From Allodiplogaster sudhausi (Eukaryota; Nematoda; Chromadorea; Rhabditida; Diplogasteridae), in the NCBI GenBank assembly GCA_945643635.1, contig CALZFC010000032.1:943501-1007500 (forward strand): a stretch of DNA of 64,000 nucleotides. Reading direction: 5' to 3'. The number at the start of each line of letters is the position of its first letter. Position 1 is the first letter of the stretch. Below the pieces are notes generated by a model. The model made no database searches, was not told the DNA's origin, and saw nothing but the letters and a program-made list of their open reading frames with translations. This document shows positions 60,300 to 64,000 of this stretch, piece after piece. The translations under genes and the position numbers were made by a program.

Positions 60300-60775
60300 G
60301 CAAGCAGGGGGGGGGGGTGAGGGGGGGGGGGGCGAAGACGAATGGACAGAGCCGCGGCGGCCCCCGAGTCGTTGACACTGTCGACACGCAATCTCTGCTT
60401 CTCTAAATCCATCTCTCTCTCTCTCTCTCTCTCTTCCTCTCTCTCTCTCTTTCTCTCTCTATCTTTCTCACTCTCCACTCTCTTTCGCTCTCTCCCCTCT
60501 CCCTCTCTCTCTCTTTCTCTCTAACCCTCTTCCTATCTCTGCCCCTTTCTCTTTCATCGACACACTTGTTGATTTTCGAGTTTTCACGCTGCTGGCCGGG
60601 CTCCGGCTATCACTTGTCGCAGAGGAGGGGACACAAGCGGGGCGACACGATTTGGTGTGGAGCAGCAGAGGAGAGAGGGGCCAAAAGGCACAAGGGGAAG
60701 GGGAGAGGGGTGAAAGGGACAATTTGGAGCGGAAGTGCAGAGAGAGAGAGAGAGAGAGAGAAGACGAGAGAGACA

Positions 60776-60840
<65 letters not shown>

Positions 60841-61100
60841 CCGGAATGATAAAATGCAAGTTTGATGAGCGCGCTGGAGACAGACGAGGACGGTACGGGC
60901 CAAGTGCACCCATTGACAGGCTTGCAGAAATCGAATGAGGAAGCAGTTTGAAGAGAGAGCGAGAGAGAGAGTGAGAAAGAGAGAGGGAGAGAGAGAAAGA
61001 CAGAGAGAGAGGAAGAGGAGAGAGGGAGAAGGAGGTGAGAGAGTGAGAGAGAAAGACAGAGAGAGAGAGGGAGCGAGAGAGAGAGAAAGAAGATAAGATA
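60300..61100. repeat. CT and GA tracts
   Basis: (G)n stretches at 60308-60332, a CT tract at 60410-60530 and GA tracts at 60735-60840 and 60955-61090. The island 60840-60950 has no supported exon. Confidence 0.6.
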
Positions 61101-61117
61101 AAGATTTATTTAGCAAA

Positions 61118-61272
61118 TTAGCACATTCCACACGCCATACACTGGTTGTTGCAGCACATGAGGAAATTGATGTGACAAGCAGGGATGGTAAGGTGAAGCA
61201 TGGGGGAAAGGTTGGGAAGAGAGTATATGACAGAGGGCAAGAGAGAGAGAGAGAGGAGGAGGGTGAGAGATA

Positions 61273-61316
<44 letters not shown>

Positions 61317-61701
61317 GAGGAAAAAAAACAAATTGTACGAGGGAACACCCTCTTAATCATGATGATGGCTGGTGTCTCCCTCTCGTTAGCGCGGCGCAGG
61401 CAATGCAATGGAACGCGGTTACTGAAGACACCAGGAAAAGCACTTTGGAGAGAGAGCGCGCGGAGCGAGAGCGAGAGAGAGAGAGAAAGAGAGAGCAGAG
61501 GGACGGAGAAAAGGACAGAAAGCACAGGTAGAGATGGACAGAGAGAGAGAGCAGAGAGAAAAGAGACTAAGAGAGAGAGGTAGAGAGAGAGCGCTTTAAA
61601 GAGGAGAACAAGTGCTTGAGAAAATGCTAATGTGATTACCAAATGCTGGTGAGATAGTTGATGGCAATGACGAGCAGAAGAAGAGGAAGAGGAACGAACA
61701 T
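61118..61701 (-). CDS. Possible small secreted cysteine-containing peptide
   Basis: Minus-strand exons 61640-61701, 61349-61421 and 61118-61141 join in phase to 52 residues. Exon 1, MFVPLPLLLLVIAINYLTSI, is a convincing signal peptide with a TG|GTAATC donor. Exon 2 reads CNRVPLHCLRRANERETPAI then IMIKR. Exon 3, after a stretch of about 95 bp free of AG, adds CMACGMC and stop. AATAAA (minus strand, about 61105-61110) follows within 15 bp. Five cysteines and the signal sequence suggest an extracellular disulfide-bonded peptide. The family is not recognised, and the last exon is only eight codons including stop, so the model may be wrong at its 3' end. Confidence 0.35.
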
Positions 61702-63267
61702 TGAGGGGTGAGAGGAGGAATTAGAGAGGCCGGGCGAGAGAAGGAGAGGGAGAGAGAGAGCGAGAGAAAGAGAGGGAGCTCGAGAAAGAGAGTGAACGAG
61801 AGAAAGAGAGAGTGCGAGAACAAGAGAGAGATGGAGAGAACGAGAGAAGCAGACTCTCTGACTCAGATGAGTGCGGTCACGTTGTTGCCCCCGGGGGGAA
61901 GGAGAGACCGATGGAGAGAGAGAGGCGAGAGCGAATGAGAGAGATTGAGCGAGAGAGGAAGAGTGAGAGAGAGAGAGGAAGAGTGAGAGAGAGAGGAAGA
62001 GAGAGAGAGAGGCGGAAGGAACATGAGGGCAGATGATGATGATGACCACTAGACATTGGGTGGGACGGCGACGAAAATTGATCCTACTTTTTTGAGAGCC
62101 AATTCTTTCTTTCTTCTGTGCTCAACGTTCCTTTTCTCTGTCATTCTGTCTCTCTCCCTCTCTGTCCCTTCCTCTCTCTCTCTCTCGCTGTCTTTGCAAT
62201 CTTATTTTACATAGTATTTTTTCTTCTCGCTTTTGAGGTTAGATGAAAAAGTTTGAGGAGCGCTTGTGGCTTTTCATTCCTTTGTTCTTGTTCTTATGCC
62301 TGACACGGAGTTCTCATCTTGACTACTTTGCTTACTTCCTTTTTTCAACTTATTATGATATGAAAAGAGTAGGAAAAAATAGCCAAGTTCAAATAGGCCC
62401 CAATTCTTGAAACACGAGCAACAATTAGAAAAACAACAGCGATTGAGTGCAGTATGCATGTACGCTTACAAGCTACGTGTAGAGGGTGATTGAGGGAGAG
62501 TGAGAGAAAGAGATAGAGAGAGAGAGGCTAAGAATGAGAGAGAGAAAGAAGAGTGAGAGAGAGTGAGAGAAAGAGAGAAGAAGTCTCGGACGGACTAAAG
62601 ACTGTGTGTGTGCGCGTTGAAACGACGCCAATTATTGCGCGCGTGGATCGTCTCGAGCTAATTTGTCCAGCAGCGGCCGCCTCTACAACCAACCTAGGGC
62701 AGATTGGCTGGGTAAAGTGAGAGGTTTCTCTCTGCAACGATGGGCATTTTAGTATATATTTGCTCAATATTTAAAAAATATATATTTTTGGAGCAAGCTG
62801 CCATGTTAAATTAGCATAGAGGGGAGTGAGGGGTCAATAATATGCTTTAAAATAAACAACATGGAAAGAAAATTGCGTGGAAATGGCCGTGAAGAAGCTG
62901 CGCATCCAAGACTCGGCGCGTGTACTACACTTGCTTTATTGCCGTCTTGCTTGATTAGAGCAGGGACGAGCAACGAAAGGGGAGGTCGTGGACGGCAGAT
63001 TTGCTGTGCAGCGCTGTGATATAAGGGACCCAGCGGAAATTATGATGAGGGAAAATTAATTAATTAATATCTATAAAAAAAGAGCTAATTATTAGTTGAT
63101 TAATAAGTCTGCGCGAGGTTGCATCTTCTTATCGTCTTAACAATTCATATAAGCTAACGTAGTGCACACACTACAATGGCAGCAGAACGTTTCACGCTAT
63201 GGCAAAGCGCACAGAGGAATATTGATAAGGAGTACGGATATATGTACATAAGTACATCAGTAACACA

Positions 63268-63302
<35 letters not shown>

Positions 63303-63960
63303 TCGCTCTTTATCTTTTCACTCTCACTCTCGCTCTCTCTCTCTCTCGCTCTCTCCCTCTCTTTCTCTCCCCTCTCTCTCTCTCTCTCCTACTCCCCGGT
63401 GATTACGGTAATCGTTCGCACTATACACATCAGCAAGTGTATCGTCTAGCAAGAGCAAGAAGAGGGGCAGGGGGGAGGGGGTGCACACATCCTCAAGTAC
63501 CCTCCTCCTCCCTCCCCTGAAACAGTGTAAACCTAATCCCCCGAGTGGTGGATGAGTGATTGAGTTCGCGGGAGCCGTGCACTGTTTGAGGGCGTCGATG
63601 ACTGTCTCGCGGATTGTTGAGGAACGAGAGAGAGAGAGCGAGAGAGAGAGAAAGAGAGAAGAGGGAGAGAGCGAGAGAGAGAGAGAGAGAGAGAAGTGAA
63701 GACTACATCGTATACATACTACTACGGGGCAGTGAGAACGAGAGAGAGGGTAAAACAGTGGTGGTGGTTAGAGAGAAGAAAGTACGAGAGAGGGAGAGAG
63801 AGAGCGAGTGACGAGAGAGAGAGCACGAGGCAGAGAGAGAAAGAAAAAAAGAGAGATAAGAGGGAAGGCGCCTGTTGATAGCGGACGATAAGTGCAGCAA
63901 CAACACAGCAGCTTCACACAAGCAAGAGGGGGCACACAAGTGTATAAACGCAAAACATAT

Positions 63961-64000
<40 letters not shown>
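61702..64000. repeat. GA/CT tracts and unassigned sequence
   Basis: GA tracts fill 61735-61855, 61905-62015, 62490-62580, 63620-63700, 63785-63860 and 63965-63998; CT tracts lie at 62145-62190 and 63270-63395. The plus strand at 62582-62726 is open for about 45 codons with mixed composition (ending LGQIGWVK), but I find no splice sites to support it. 62740-63170 is AT-rich without recognised features. Confidence 0.45.

Noticed and set aside
59746..60387. 213-codon His/Pro/Tyr-rich minus-strand frame
   Set aside because: It is the complement of the ggtatggatatgggtggg minisatellite; the 18-24 bp rhythm explains the amino-acid bias.
1319..63998. Hundreds of SLSLSL or RERERE open frames of 60-240 codons
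   Set aside because: They coincide with (CT)n/(GA)n tracts, are open on several frames and both strands, and lack splice or start support.
1..64000. tRNA, rRNA, spliced-leader RNA, CRISPR or prokaryotic operon features
   Set aside because: I saw no tRNA B-box with matching arms, no rRNA or SL sequence, and no regularly spaced direct repeats with unique spacers; gene structure is eukaryotic.

Overview
The window looks like eukaryotic, almost certainly nematode, nuclear DNA. Genes are split into many short exons by introns with TTTCAG/TTTTAG-type acceptors. One gene has the C-type lectin plus CUB architecture typical of nematode clec genes, and another looks like a nematode chondroitin proteoglycan 4-type (CPG4) secreted protein. 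Species cannot be fixed from sequence alone; a rhabditid or diplogastrid is the best guess. A striking feature is the density of long (GA)n/(CT)n tracts, above all from 38 to 64 kb. They create hundreds of spurious open frames rich in S/L or R/E. All exon structures below were worked out by hand from splice signals, phase continuity and family motifs, so exact ends are predictions.

Layout. 1-7.7 kb: no intact gene. It holds a repeat family with a near-perfect 1.56-kb tandem duplication, a 192-bp hAT-like element with an 8-bp target duplication, and part of a TIR element; pieces of the family resemble exon 4 of the CPG4-type gene. 7.7-11.2 kb (+): a two-CTLD plus CUB gene with one clear in-frame TGA. 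11.6-13.1 kb: another diverged copy of the repeat family with CPG4 exon 4- and 5-like remnants. 13.7-16.3 kb (+): the CPG4-type gene, eight exons. 17.0-20.2 kb (-): three paralogues of a small secreted dibasic peptide, one intact and two broken. 21.1-21.7 kb: a GC-rich inverted-repeat element. 22.5-28.4 kb (-): a tandem pair of secreted, intrinsically disordered E/P/K/A-rich proteins built from chains of short phase-0 exons; the downstream copy has amplified one 72-bp exon. 30.9-55.2 kb (-): a roughly 24-kb zinc-finger gene with three fingers, an AT-hook and Q/P/A-rich regions. 55.2-64 kb: mostly GA/CT tracts, a G-rich minisatellite and one possible small Cys-rich secreted peptide gene (-) near 61.1-61.7 kb.

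Three of the gene families (CPG4-like, disordered repeat proteins, dibasic peptides) are secreted and have local duplicates in different states of decay, which suggests active birth and death of secreted genes. The zinc-finger gene is the only probable nuclear regulator. The least conventional element is the 22.5-28.4 kb pair of exon-array genes.
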